From positions 558,001 to 622,000 of the forward strand of contig NZ_SSOC01000001.1 of the NCBI RefSeq assembly GCF_004801295.1: a DNA stretch of 64,000 nt, given 5' to 3'. The DNA is from Pseudothauera nasutitermitis (lineage in GTDB: Bacteria > Pseudomonadota > Gammaproteobacteria > Burkholderiales > Rhodocyclaceae). Below, in pieces: positions 29,065 to 37,431 of this stretch; position 1 is the stretch's first letter, and every line of letters starts with the position of its first letter. Both the position numbers and the translations under genes were made by a program. The notes beneath the pieces were generated by a model that worked only from the letters and a program-made list of their open reading frames with translations, did no database searches and had not been told where the DNA came from.

Positions 29065-29065
<1 letters not shown>
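28289..29065 (+). CDS. MacB-type ABC transporter ATPase
   Basis: 258 aa, with Walker A GPSGSGKST, Q-loop FVFQGFNLL, signature LSGGQQQRVAIARA, Walker B EVLLADEPTGNLD and H-loop VTHEPD all intact. In many species MacB is one chain; here the ATPase and permease are separate genes, as in YknY/YknZ- or LolD-like arrangements. The GTG start overlaps the macA stop (GTGA), and its own stop shares a base with the permease ATG (TGATG). A longer in-frame reading upstream is only an antisense-free open frame through macA and is not used. Confidence 0.9.
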
Positions 29066-30282
<1,217 letters not shown>

Positions 30283-30658
30283 GCGAGGCGCGCGGTTGTG
30301 GGGAATCCGCGGGCGGCGGTTCCTGGCGGATCGGAGCGCTCAAGGTGATGGCTGCAGGGGTTAGCGCAGCCTGCCAACCTCGGCTGGAAAAGCCGGAGGT
30401 TCCTCCATCCTGGCCCTTTCATACTTTTGAGAGATGGGTTGGAATGATGTATCGTTCCACTCGATATCCATAGGTATTTTCTCGCGAGTGCTGCAGCGTT
30501 CCAAACGTACTCGTTCGTCCTGTGCCTCAAGCAAGTTGAGAGGATGGGGCGAGGCTGCGGGCGGATTCATGTTAGGCGTCAAAGTGCTATCGATGCTGAA
30601 AGCTAATAGGCGACGAATCAATATCTTGCTAGGCTTTGTTCATCTTTTCTGATAAGTC
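30283..30658 (+). other. Gene-free left flank of the cassette array; no integrase
   Basis: About 375 bases between the macB-type gene and the first attC-like site. No open frame resembling an integron integrase or attI-proximal promoter was found on either strand. An isolated core GTTAGGC occurs at 30571-30577. Composition shifts from GC-rich to lower GC near 30420, marking the edge of foreign DNA. Confidence 0.5.
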
Positions 30659-30705
30659 GGATAACATGATTACGCCGACATTTGCCGTCTACTAAGATGT
30701 TAGAA
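30659..30705 (+). repeat. Possible degenerate attC at the left end of the array
   Basis: TAACAT (30662-30667) and ATGTTA (30697-30702) form outer inverted arms, with core GTTAGAA at 30699-30705, just before the first cassette gene. At 47 bp it is short and its R'' (GGATAAC) is off consensus. Confidence 0.35.
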
Positions 30706-30718
30706 CCCAATCTACGCC

Positions 30719-31435
30719 ATGTCTCAGTTCAAGCTCGAAAAACAGCTCCCATCTTGCACCGTCAGCAAAGATTTGCTGAGGGAGCTAGAAGCATATTTGC
30801 TCGCTAAAGCTAAAGCACTCGCTGGCGATGAAGTTCTTGAAGAAGGTCGACATTTTCGCGTCCGCATTCACGACGACCTTGGCGTTGAAACAATTTCGAC
30901 CGTAGATAGCATTCCCGGTGGCCAGTTCTTGGACAGTACTAGCCAGGTGGCACTTGAACTCGACCTCAGGTATGGGAAGACATCATTTCCGTTGGAAGTA
31001 GATATCCGGTTCAACAAGGACCGTTCGTTTTCCAAACTTACAATCGCCTACAGCGGTGATGATGCGCGGTCTGTGGTTGCTGGACTAAACGACGGAGTAT
31101 TGCGATTGGTTCTTTCGGCAAAGAATGGAAACAGATTCTTCAATCCACCACCGGCGTTTGAGGGCGCTTTATGGGTTGCAACCTCTTTACCCTTATTCGC
31201 CGGCTCGGTTATAGAGAAGACGCTGCCATCCGGGTTCGCCTTTGGCGCTCTCCTTGCGGCACTTATGTATGCCTACCTGATAGCGGGCAAACGCTTGCGC
31301 CCTTACACGGCGTTTGACACCCCGTCGACTGAAAGAAATTCAAAGATCGTCGAGTGGTTTATCTACGGACTCGCGGGTTTTCTTGTCTTCGGCACTCTGT
31401 TTGTTGTCCTCAGAAAAAGTGCCATTGGGTTCTAA
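30719..31435 (+). CDS. Cassette-borne hypothetical protein with two C-terminal membrane helices
   Basis: 238 aa, not recognised. The first 150 residues are soluble and mixed alpha/beta with many charged residues (RHFRVRIHDDLGVETIS). Two hydrophobic segments follow (about 168-190 and 213-232). The stop is part of the R'' core of the next attC, as usual for cassette genes. GC and codon use are lower than in the flanks. No motif suggests an enzyme. Confidence 0.7.
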   Translation: MSQFKLEKQLPSCTVSKDLLRELEAYLLAKAKALAGDEVLEEGRHFRVRIHDDLGVETISTVDSIPGGQFLDSTSQVALELDLRYGKTSFPLEVDIRFNKDRSFSKLTIAYSGDDARSVVAGLNDGVLRLVLSAKNGNRFFNPPPAFEGALWVATSLPLFAGSVIEKTLPSGFAFGALLAALMYAYLIAGKRLRPYTAFDTPSTERNSKIVEWFIYGLAGFLVFGTLFVVLRKSAIGF

Positions 31436-31516
31436 CATGGCGCTCAACCTCGCTCCCTTCGGTCGCTGGACGCTGTGCGATAAAGCCGCGCAGCGCCGGT
31501 TAGCTCTACGTTAGAC
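31430..31516 (+). repeat. attC site 1 (87 bp)
   Basis: R'' TTCTAAC overlaps the stop of the preceding gene; R' is GTTAGAC. Inner complementary arms (GGCGCTCAAC region against GCGCCGGTTAG) give the folded attC shape. It is almost identical to the attC at 33773-33859, with about three substitutions in the middle. Confidence 0.85.
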
Positions 31517-31531
31517 CTTGGATCAAGCATC

Positions 31532-32032
31532 ATGAGAATCCGAAGCGAACTGCCTTCAGATACTGTCGCCATTGAGGCGGTCACTGTCGCGGCATTCAGA
31601 AATGCTCCCCACACCGACCACACGGAACATTTCATCGTTCGAGAGTTGCGTAACGCAGGTGTGTTGTCTGTGTCTCTCGTTGCGGAGGACGGTGGCACAG
31701 TCGTTGGGCATGTTGCTGTGTCACCCGTTACCATCTCAAATGGCGCACTCGGATGGTATGGGCTCGGGCCAATCTCCGTCGAGCCGGAACGACAAGGTAC
31801 TGGCATCGGCACGCAACTCATGCAAGCTGCGCTTAATGAGCTGCGTTCAAGCGGTGCCTGCGGATGTGTTGTGCTGGGAGAGCCTGGTTACTACTCCCGC
31901 TTCGGCTTCGTCGCAGACCCAAGACTGGTGTTGCCCAGGGTGCCACCAGAGTACTTTCAATCCATATCTTTCAACGGCTCACTACCTACTGGCACTATTT
32001 CGTACCATGATGCATTCGCAGCCAAGGTCTAA
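31532..32032 (+). CDS. GNAT-family N-acetyltransferase (YhbS-like), cassette gene
   Basis: 166 aa acetyltransferase. The acetyl-CoA pyrophosphate-binding motif is visible as GLGPISVEPERQGTGIGTQL (Q/RxxGxG/A, about residues 77-96), followed by GEPGYYSRFGF, typical of the predicted acetyltransferase YhbS group. The substrate could be a small molecule or protein. It starts 15 bases after the upstream attC core and its stop lies in the next R''. Cassette acetyltransferases sometimes confer drug resistance, but this one does not look like a known aminoglycoside acetyltransferase. Confidence 0.85.
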   Translation: MRIRSELPSDTVAIEAVTVAAFRNAPHTDHTEHFIVRELRNAGVLSVSLVAEDGGTVVGHVAVSPVTISNGALGWYGLGPISVEPERQGTGIGTQLMQAALNELRSSGACGCVVLGEPGYYSRFGFVADPRLVLPRVPPEYFQSISFNGSLPTGTISYHDAFAAKV

Positions 32033-32086
32033 CAATTCATTCAAGCCGACGCCGCTTCGCGGCGCGGCTTAATTCAGGCGTTAGGC
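32027..32086 (+). repeat. attC site 2 (60 bp, class 1-like)
   Basis: R'' GTCTAAC (32027-32033) and R' GTTAGGC (32080-32086). The interior, with GCCGCTTCGCGGC at the tip, is a textbook short attC. The same interior recurs at 34741 and 35378. Confidence 0.95.
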
Positions 32087-32120
32087 GAACGAAGCAGCCA
32101 TACTCCGCTGGCGTGACTTT

Positions 32121-32333
32121 CTATGCAGGAACGATTGTGAGAGAGTGGTCAGAAATTAATACTTTTACTCGCTGACCAGCGGAGAAGCCCGCCCGATGAA
32201 TCCAATATCCACGAAGCGTAATCCAGGGAACCGCCGGCGGTCGCGGCCCCCTGCCTTTGAGGTGGTATTCGTAGTAGCTTCTGCGAATAGTGAGCAGACG
32301 TGGCTTGAGCGCTATGGCGTTTCGAACGGCCAT
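32121..32333 (-). CDS. SymE-like toxin, reversed within its cassette
   Basis: 70 aa small basic protein. The C-terminal half PWITLRGYWIHRAGF, then GQRVKVLISDHSLTIVPA, matches the SymE (AbrB-like fold) toxin pattern; SymE is an SOS-linked toxin controlled by an antisense RNA. AGGAGTC precedes the ATG at 32333 with good spacing. It is the only gene of this cassette and points against the array, so it must have its own promoter. The 275 bases upstream (32334-32609) hold no other gene and are where promoter and antisense RNA would lie; I could not identify them. Confidence 0.65.
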   Translation of the reverse strand: MAVRNAIALKPRLLTIRRSYYEYHLKGRGPRPPAVPWITLRGYWIHRAGFSAGQRVKVLISDHSLTIVPA

Positions 32334-32609
32334 GAAGAGACTCCTGGTGGTTTGTTCAATTCGCCTCCTGTTCAGGGAGGCGGCCGGGTACTTGAACACG
32401 GCCACCAGACCGCCCGCAGCTTTCCCCTTTCGGGTCTTGTATGACTGCGCGCTACCCGGCCATAGCAAGAACTATGGGCGTAAAAAAACCACAGCTATCG
32501 GGTGTAGTGTCCGCTGGTGGAAAGGTGTGTTCAGCACCTGAGCTACAGGCTAGCGACTTCACGCAGCAGGGTCAACCGACTTCTATCCATTGCACCACAA
32601 CCGACACCT

Positions 32610-32706
32610 GCCTAACATTTTGGTCGAGAGGGACGGCCTGCAAGCTGTGCTTGCAGGTTCCCTCCGCGCTACGCGCTCCGGCCGCCCCTCACCTCAAACG
32701 TTAGAT
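32610..32706 (+). repeat. attC site 3 (97 bp)
   Basis: R'' GCCTAAC (32610-32616) and R' GTTAGAT (32700-32706), with internal complementary runs (GAGGGACGGCC against GGCCGCCCCTC) and a small extra hairpin, CTGCAAGC/GCTTGCAG, at the tip. Confidence 0.85.
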
Positions 32707-32729
32707 TCCTCATCCATTTAAACGCCCTC

Positions 32730-32987
32730 ATGACTGAAGAAAGTTACAGCTTTCGTTGCCGCAAATACAAGCGAAACAATGATGGGACAGTTAGTCACTA
32801 CATACTGGAAATCATTGGCAGGGAGAGTGGAGAAACGGAAGAGCTTCTGTTAACTCCAAAAGAGCTGCTTTCTCCCGTGTCCATGAAGAGAATTCTTATA
32901 GACCGGAGAATTTTCTACTCAGCAACAAAGAAGAAACACAATGAGATGCTCAAAGAGCTTTTCGCCAGTCCACTCAGTGCCATCTAA
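32730..32987 (+). CDS. Small cassette hypothetical protein
   Basis: 85 aa, not recognised. Basic and soluble (SFRCRKYKRNNDGTVSHY, then EELLLTPKELLSP), no membrane segment. The size, the low-GC codon use and a stop inside the following attC core mark a genuine cassette gene. It starts 23 bases after the upstream core. Confidence 0.65.
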   Translation: MTEESYSFRCRKYKRNNDGTVSHYILEIIGRESGETEELLLTPKELLSPVSMKRILIDRRIFYSATKKKHNEMLKELFASPLSAI

Positions 32988-33053
32988 CATTCCGCTCCAG
33001 TGGGACGCTCCGCCGGCAAGCCGGCTTCGCGCCCCTGAGCTTGAACGTTAGGT
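32982..33053 (+). repeat. attC site 4 (72 bp)
   Basis: R'' ATCTAAC (32982-32988), overlapping the preceding stop; R' GTTAGGT (33047-33053). GCCGGC/GCCGGC arms lie at the tip. A second orphan GTTAGGT core occurs at 33228-33234 without a recognisable R''. Confidence 0.85.
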
Positions 33054-33244
33054 GCATACCATTACACACAACTCGTATGGAATGAGTGGAGTTCAGCCCT
33101 GATCGGATGTAAATCATTGATTTTATTGCGAACCAATGGCTTGGCATGCCGATCTGATGGGTTGTTCATAAGCTGTTGATTTTGTGGAAAAAAAGACATG
33201 TCTTATGAGTTGTGTGGAACGGGATGCGTTAGGTGCCGGAAAAC

Positions 33245-33778
33245 ATGCGCTTTGTAATCGTTGGAACAAGCGGATCGGGAAAGACTGCCTTCGCGAATTC
33301 GCTGTCCAAAGCCATGGGATACCCACACATCGAACTCGATCGACTCTACTGGGGGCCAAACTGGGCGGCCGTACCGCCTGAAAAGTTCGAGACTGCTGTA
33401 CGGGGGTTTACCAATGATGATAACTGGGTAGTTGATGGAAACTACAGCGCCGTCCGTGATGTGCTCTGGTCTAGAGCCACACATATCGTCTGGCTCAACT
33501 TTGATCGCTTTACGGTGTTCTCACGGGTATTCTGGCGCACGGTTAGTCGAGGTGTTATGCGCACCGAACTTTTCAATGGCAACCGTGAGTCGCTGCGCAT
33601 GGCTTTCTTCTCCAAAGATTCTGTGCTCCTTTGGTCGCTCACCACGTTTGCCAAGAATCGAACCAAGTTTCAGCTTCTTCGTAAAGACCCGAAGTTCGCA
33701 CATTTACAATGGACAGAAATCACGAAACCGTCTCATGCTAACGCTGTCATCCAGTCTTTTGCCCGTGTTCACACCTAA
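33245..33778 (+). CDS. P-loop nucleotide kinase-like protein (AdK/FlaR-like), cassette gene
   Basis: 177 aa. Walker A is VGTSGSGKTAFA (about residues 6-17). HIELDRLYWGPNW and WVVDGNYSAVRDVLWSRA are typical of the adenylate-kinase-related group often labelled topology modulation or FlaR-like. The phosphoryl acceptor is unknown for this group. An upstream GTG at 33233 would add four residues; ATG 33245 places the P-loop as in relatives. A leader of about 190 bases separates it from attC 4. Confidence 0.8.
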   Translation: MRFVIVGTSGSGKTAFANSLSKAMGYPHIELDRLYWGPNWAAVPPEKFETAVRGFTNDDNWVVDGNYSAVRDVLWSRATHIVWLNFDRFTVFSRVFWRTVSRGVMRTELFNGNRESLRMAFFSKDSVLLWSLTTFAKNRTKFQLLRKDPKFAHLQWTEITKPSHANAVIQSFARVHT

Positions 33779-33859
33779 CATGGCGCTCAACCTCGCTCCC
33801 TTCGGTCGCTGGACGCTGCGCGACAAGGCCGCGCAGCGCCGGTTAGCTCTACGTTATGC
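33773..33859 (+). repeat. attC site 5 (87 bp, near copy of site 1)
   Basis: R'' ACCTAAC (33773-33779) and R' GTTATGC (33853-33859). The interior is identical to attC site 1 except for about three transitions. Confidence 0.9.
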
Positions 33860-33873
33860 GCTAAAAGCCCGCG

Positions 33874-34746
33874 ATGTTTGAACTCAAGACACTTGATGAA
33901 TACTCAGATGATGCGCTGCTTGATGAGATCAAGCGGGTAGCACTCGCAATTGGCGGCCAACGCCTTACGCAGCAGAAGTTCCTAGAACTGTCAAAGGTGC
34001 ACGTAACAACCGTGCGCAGGAGATTTGGCTCGTGGAAAAATGCTCTTGACCTTGCGGGAATTGACGAGAAAGTTGCGCCTCGTTTCAACCCCGTTTCACG
34101 GGAGGCGGTTATTCAAGCTATCTCACTGCAAGCACAGGAACTCCCCGACGTATCACCAACTCTTGAGTCAGTCGCTCAACGCCTTGGAGTGCACAAGACA
34201 ACTCTGGCCGGAAAGTTTGGCACCTGGCAAAGTCTTCTGCGTGAGGTAGGACTTGATCCTGTTCCTATGGGGCGCCGCTACACGGATGAAGAATGCTTTG
34301 AGAACATCGTGGCTCTCTGGACGTACTACGGCCGTCAACCAAACTTCGCGGAACTCAATCAAGCGCCATCCACCGTAGGCTCCAAAGCATACGTAAGGCG
34401 CTGGGGTGGTTGGCGCGCTGCCCTGAGCGCGTTCATCAAACACGTCAATCAGTCACCTCAGGGTGCTTCACAAACACCCCCAAGCCATGTCATTCAACAG
34501 CAAGAGGAATGCGCTCCAGCTTCTGCGCCACGGAGCATCAGTCTTTCACTTCGTTACAGGGTGCTCTGCCGTGACCACTTTAGATGTGTCATATGCGGTC
34601 GCTCTCCGGCCAAAGGCCATAGCGTGGAGTTACATGTTGACCACATTATTCCTTGGTCTAAAGGCGGACAAAATGTTGAGGAAAACTTGCGCACGCTTTG
34701 CTTTGATTGCAACTTGGGCAAGGGTGACAAGCAAGAGCACGCATAA
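33874..34746 (+). CDS. HNH endonuclease with homing-endonuclease-associated repeats, cassette gene
   Basis: 290 aa. The N-terminal half has three copies of a helical DNA-binding repeat of about 50-60 residues, each closing on a Phe/Trp-Gly-x-Trp core (RRRFGSWKNAL, AGKFGTWQSLL, VRRWGGWRAAL). These resemble homing-endonuclease-associated repeats. The C-terminal domain is HNH: two CxxC pairs (CVICG and CFDCN) enclose HVDHIIPWSKGG, and the Asn is in EENLRTLC. It would cut DNA nonspecifically or at recognised sites. It has no intron or intein host, only the cassette setting. The stop overlaps the next attC. Confidence 0.85.
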   Translation: MFELKTLDEYSDDALLDEIKRVALAIGGQRLTQQKFLELSKVHVTTVRRRFGSWKNALDLAGIDEKVAPRFNPVSREAVIQAISLQAQELPDVSPTLESVAQRLGVHKTTLAGKFGTWQSLLREVGLDPVPMGRRYTDEECFENIVALWTYYGRQPNFAELNQAPSTVGSKAYVRRWGGWRAALSAFIKHVNQSPQGASQTPPSHVIQQQEECAPASAPRSISLSLRYRVLCRDHFRCVICGRSPAKGHSVELHVDHIIPWSKGGQNVEENLRTLCFDCNLGKGDKQEHA

Positions 34747-34800
34747 CAATTCATTCAATCCGACGCCGCTTCGCGGCGCGGCTTAATTCAGGCTACAAGG
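34741..34800 (+). repeat. attC site 6 with destroyed R' core
   Basis: R'' GCATAAC and the same interior as site 2 (GCCGCTTCGCGGC tip, TTAATTCAGGC). Where GTTAGGC should follow, the sequence reads TACAAGG, so the recombination point is lost and the cassettes on either side are fused. Confidence 0.85.
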
Positions 34801-34810
34801 GCGCTTACGC

Positions 34811-35383
34811 ATGGATGACTGGCTCGTCAAACTTATTGCTCCGGTTCTTGCCGCTGCTGCGGGCGTTTACCTTGGTTTCCTTCAAGGTCGCTGGAGCAAG
34901 TACAGGGAGATCGTCTACGCGAAGAAGATCGAGATATATGGCAATCTCGTCACGCAGCTTCTCGAATTTACGTCGCTTTGCGCACCCAATGACAAACTGA
35001 CCATGGACCAATATGCCAAAGTGGTCTCGGGGTTCATTGAAACGCAGAACGCATTTTTTAGGGCAAGTCTGTTTATGCCCGAAGCACTGCACAGAGATAT
35101 ACAAATTGCTTTCACTCCCGCCAATGATCGTATAGCGAGAATCCATGCAACCCTTGATAGCCTTAAAAAGATGCGCAATGGTGAGGCGAAGTCAGAGCAG
35201 GAGTTGGGAGTGCAGGACTATGCAGAATTCAAAACCAGAACCCTTGGCGCACTGGAAGACTTAAAGGGCCTACCAGGCCCATTCCTGCCGTTGGTTCAGG
35301 AGGTGCCGCGCATGGTGAAGATGCTGAAGAAAGATCTGGGCATTTCCACTTTGGATAGTCGGTTTTATGAAAAAGCGCCCTAA
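34811..35383 (+). CDS. Cassette hypothetical protein with N-terminal membrane anchor
   Basis: 190 aa, not recognised. One hydrophobic segment (LVKLIAPVLAAAAGVYLGFL, about residues 4-23) is followed by a helical cytoplasmic body (EIYGNLVTQLLEFTSL, RIARIHATLDSLKKMRNG). This single-anchor helical layout is common in cassette proteins of unknown role. It follows the broken attC 6, so it may no longer move alone. Confidence 0.65.
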   Translation: MDDWLVKLIAPVLAAAAGVYLGFLQGRWSKYREIVYAKKIEIYGNLVTQLLEFTSLCAPNDKLTMDQYAKVVSGFIETQNAFFRASLFMPEALHRDIQIAFTPANDRIARIHATLDSLKKMRNGEAKSEQELGVQDYAEFKTRTLGALEDLKGLPGPFLPLVQEVPRMVKMLKKDLGISTLDSRFYEKAP

Positions 35384-35437
35384 CCCTGCATTCAAGCCGA
35401 TGCCGCTTCGCGGCGCGGATTAATTCAAGCGTTAGTG
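35378..35437 (+). repeat. attC site 7 (60 bp)
   Basis: R'' CCCTAAC overlaps the preceding stop; R' GTTAGTG (35431-35437). The interior shares GCCGCTTCGCGGC with sites 2 and 6. Confidence 0.9.
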
Positions 35438-35446
35438 GAGGATATT

Positions 35447-35686
35447 ATGCCATTCCCGCCGGAAGAGCGTAAGGCATTGCTGGGTGTGAAGGGCGTTGGC
35501 CCTACGGTGGTGGCTCGCCTTGAGCAAATGGGATTTGAATCACTGGCTCATCTGAGCAAAGCCAATGCGCTGGATATCGTCTCTCAAGCCTCGGCTATCG
35601 TCGGCTCCACTTGCTGGAAGAACAGTCCACAGGCCCGCGCTGCCATCCAGGCTGCAATTGCATTGGCGCAATCGCGCCATGCATGA
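35447..35686 (+). CDS. Helix-hairpin-helix protein, cassette gene
   Basis: 79 aa. LLGVKGVGPTVVARLEQMGF is a helix-hairpin-helix DNA-binding motif, and the rest is helical. It resembles small HhH proteins of unknown role (some annotated as pathogenicity-locus proteins). GGAGG lies 7 bases before the ATG at 35447, overlapping the end of the attC core. Confidence 0.7.
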   Translation: MPFPPEERKALLGVKGVGPTVVARLEQMGFESLAHLSKANALDIVSQASAIVGSTCWKNSPQARAAIQAAIALAQSRHA

Positions 35687-35691
35687 TAAGT

Positions 35692-35752
35692 CCGTCAACC
35701 GGATCGCCAAGATGCTGCGCCCTTTGTTGTCCGGTTACATCCAAGGTTAGGC
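35692..35752 (+). repeat. attC site 8, degenerate
   Basis: R' GTTAGGC (35746-35752) is good. The R'' side reads GTCAACCGGA and pairs with TCCGGTT near 35731-35737, so a folded site can form, but its left core is off consensus. Confidence 0.55.
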
Positions 35753-35759
35753 CGCAGAC

Positions 35760-36101
35760 ATGAGTACAGCATCTCCCTTTGCCCATACATCCGAACCGCC
35801 GTATTACGCCGTAATTTTTTCTTCTCGGCGCACCGAAGGCGACAACGGTTACGAAAGTATGGCTGAAAGAATGGTTGCTCTTGCCGCCAAGCAACCTGGC
35901 TTTCTCGGGGCTGAAAGCGCCCGTGGTGTCGATGGCTTTGGCATCACGGTCTCATACTGGACATCCCCCGAGTGTATTGCCGCTTGGAAGGCGAATGTCG
36001 AGCACTGTGCCGCGCAAGAAATGGGTAAACATGCATGGTACGAACACTATGAAATCAGAGTCGCAAAGGTTGAGCGGGCTTATGGCAAGCCATCAGTCTG
36101 A
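35760..36101 (+). CDS. Antibiotic-biosynthesis-monooxygenase-fold (ABM) protein, cassette gene
   Basis: 113 aa. The dimeric ferredoxin-like ABM pattern is visible: YYAVIFSSRR, then AERMVALAAKQPGFLGAES, ITVSYWTSPECIAAWKAN and ending in YEIRVAKVER. Members include monooxygenases and haem-degrading enzymes, but many have unknown function. No haem-ligand assignment is possible. It sits cleanly between two attC sites in array orientation. Confidence 0.8.
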   Translation: MSTASPFAHTSEPPYYAVIFSSRRTEGDNGYESMAERMVALAAKQPGFLGAESARGVDGFGITVSYWTSPECIAAWKANVEHCAAQEMGKHAWYEHYEIRVAKVERAYGKPSV

Positions 36102-36165
36102 CGTCTCGGTCGAGGGAGGCTCCGTAAGCGGGCCTCGCCTACTCGCTTCACCTTAAGCGTTGGCC
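36096..36165 (+). repeat. attC site 9 (70 bp)
   Basis: R'' GTCTGAC (one mismatch) overlaps the preceding stop; R' GTTGGCC (36159-36165). Inner arms GGTCGAGGGAGGC and GCGGGCCTCGCC fall opposite each other. Confidence 0.75.
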
Positions 36166-36193
36166 TGCTTAGAACTTTCTTTCATCGCTCGCC

Positions 36194-36622
36194 ATGAATC
36201 CATACACAATTTGGGAGTCAAGGCTATTTCGCATCTCCCACTCCTATGATTTCCGCTTGCCAGGCTATCTGTTTGTCGAGAATCGCATTGGTGCTCCCAG
36301 CTTGGAGAGTTTTCCACCCAATACGCACGGGCAGCTTGGTGAAGCGCTCAGGCTCGCTGAACATCTTGTACGCAAGATTGTGTCTCCCGAACGGGTGTAT
36401 ATTCTGAAATTTGGAGAGTCCGATGAACGCGTCCATTTCCATGTAATTCCACGTACACGCAAGCTGCTGGACGCTTACCTGTCTTCCGAGAAAGACGAGC
36501 CTCCATTCAATGGGGCTCTGATAACCGCCTGGGTCTGGAAAAATGTAGATCGGCTCGGCCACACAATGGAGGAAGTCCATGCTTTTGTGCAGCGTGCCCG
36601 GGCAGAAAGTGCGGTCTCATGA
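36194..36622 (+). CDS. HIT-family protein, cassette gene
   Basis: 142 aa. The histidine-triad-like catalytic motif appears as VHFHVIPR (about residues 80-87), after YILKFGES. HIT enzymes hydrolyse or transfer nucleotidyl groups; the substrate is unknown. The motif has only two His in the H-x-H positions plus IPR, as in the more diverged HIT groups. The gene end overlaps the following attC-like sequence. Confidence 0.75.
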   Translation: MNPYTIWESRLFRISHSYDFRLPGYLFVENRIGAPSLESFPPNTHGQLGEALRLAEHLVRKIVSPERVYILKFGESDERVHFHVIPRTRKLLDAYLSSEKDEPPFNGALITAWVWKNVDRLGHTMEEVHAFVQRARAESAVS

Positions 36623-36708
36623 GCGCTTCGAGCCGACCGCCCAAAATCTACACTTTTTGTTTGTTCCGCACTTTGCGCCCCGGCGTCGGCTCAAACTGCA
36701 CGTTGGGC
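36613..36708 (+). repeat. attC site 10 (96 bp) with altered R''
   Basis: R' GTTGGGC (36702-36708) is acceptable; the left core reads GTCTCAT instead of GTCTAAC. GAGCCGAC (36630-36637) pairs with GTCGGCTC (36685-36692), giving the stem. Confidence 0.65.
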
Positions 36709-36747
36709 GTCACAATCATTCCACCAATCCGACCGGAGCTTTACCAA

Positions 36748-37362
36748 ATGATTAGCCTTGAGTTCCTCGTTACCTCGCTCATTGTGGTGCTCATTCCGGG
36801 CACGGGCGTCGTCTACACGGTATCGACCGGCCTCGTCCAAGGCCGAAAGGCAAGCGTGTTCGCCGCACTCGGATGCACGGCTGGAATCATTCCCCACCTC
36901 ATGGCTACCGTTCTTGGCCTGGCCGCTGTCATGCACACGAGCGCCGTCGCATTTCAAGTGCTCAAATACGCAGGCGTTGCATACTTGCTCTATATCGCCT
37001 ATGTAACCTGGCGCGACAAATCCGCCTTCGCTGTTGATGAAAGCTTGTCCAGAAGTTCAGCGTCAGGCTTGGTCGTTAAGGCGTTTCTGCTGAACATCCT
37101 TAACCCGAAACTGACCATCTTCTTCCTCGCCTTCCTGCCCCAGTTCATTCCCCCCAGTGCGAGTAACCCGCTTTTGCAGCTTCTTCTGTTGAGTGCCGTT
37201 TTCATGGCGATGACTTTTTTCGTATTCGTCATCTACGGCCTGCTTGCCCATGGGTTTCGCAAGGCGGTTATCGAGTCGCAGCAGATTCAATCCTGGCTGC
37301 GCCGTGGCTTTGCGGCCACCTTTGCAGGCCTGGGGGCAAACCTTGCGTTTACGGAGAAATGA
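36748..37362 (+). CDS. LysE/RhtB-family amino-acid exporter, cassette gene
   Basis: 204 aa integral membrane protein with six predicted helices. The N-terminal pattern FLVTSLIVVLIPGTGVVYTVSTGLVQGRKA and the NPKLTIFFLAFLPQFI motif are typical of LysE-type exporters of amino acids or homoserine lactones. A membrane exporter in a cassette could give resistance to a toxic amino acid, but the substrate is unknown. ATG 36748 has GGAG about 15 bases upstream. Confidence 0.85.
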   Translation: MISLEFLVTSLIVVLIPGTGVVYTVSTGLVQGRKASVFAALGCTAGIIPHLMATVLGLAAVMHTSAVAFQVLKYAGVAYLLYIAYVTWRDKSAFAVDESLSRSSASGLVVKAFLLNILNPKLTIFFLAFLPQFIPPSASNPLLQLLLLSAVFMAMTFFVFVIYGLLAHGFRKAVIESQQIQSWLRRGFAATFAGLGANLAFTEK

Positions 37363-37363
37363 G

Positions 37364-37430
37364 GCTCAATCCATCATTCCATCGGCTCTGCGCGAGAAGC
37401 GGCGCAGGCTGATGGATTCAGGCCTTATCC
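37364..37430 (+). repeat. attC site 11 (67 bp), both cores one base off
   Basis: AATCCATCA pairs with TGATGGATT around GCTCTGCGC/GGCGCAG. The cores read GCTCAAT (for RYYYAAC) and CTTATCC (for GTTATCC), so the essential AAC and GTT are both mutated. It directly precedes the macrolide phosphotransferase gene. Confidence 0.6.
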
Positions 37431-37431
37431 G

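Noticed and set aside
30283..30658. Integron integrase or attI at the left end of the array
   Set aside because: Neither strand has a tyrosine-recombinase motif or a frame long enough; only an isolated GTTAGGC core was seen.
31430..33859. Near-identical 87-bp repeats as ends of an insertion sequence
   Set aside because: No transposase lies between them and both have attC cores at cassette borders.
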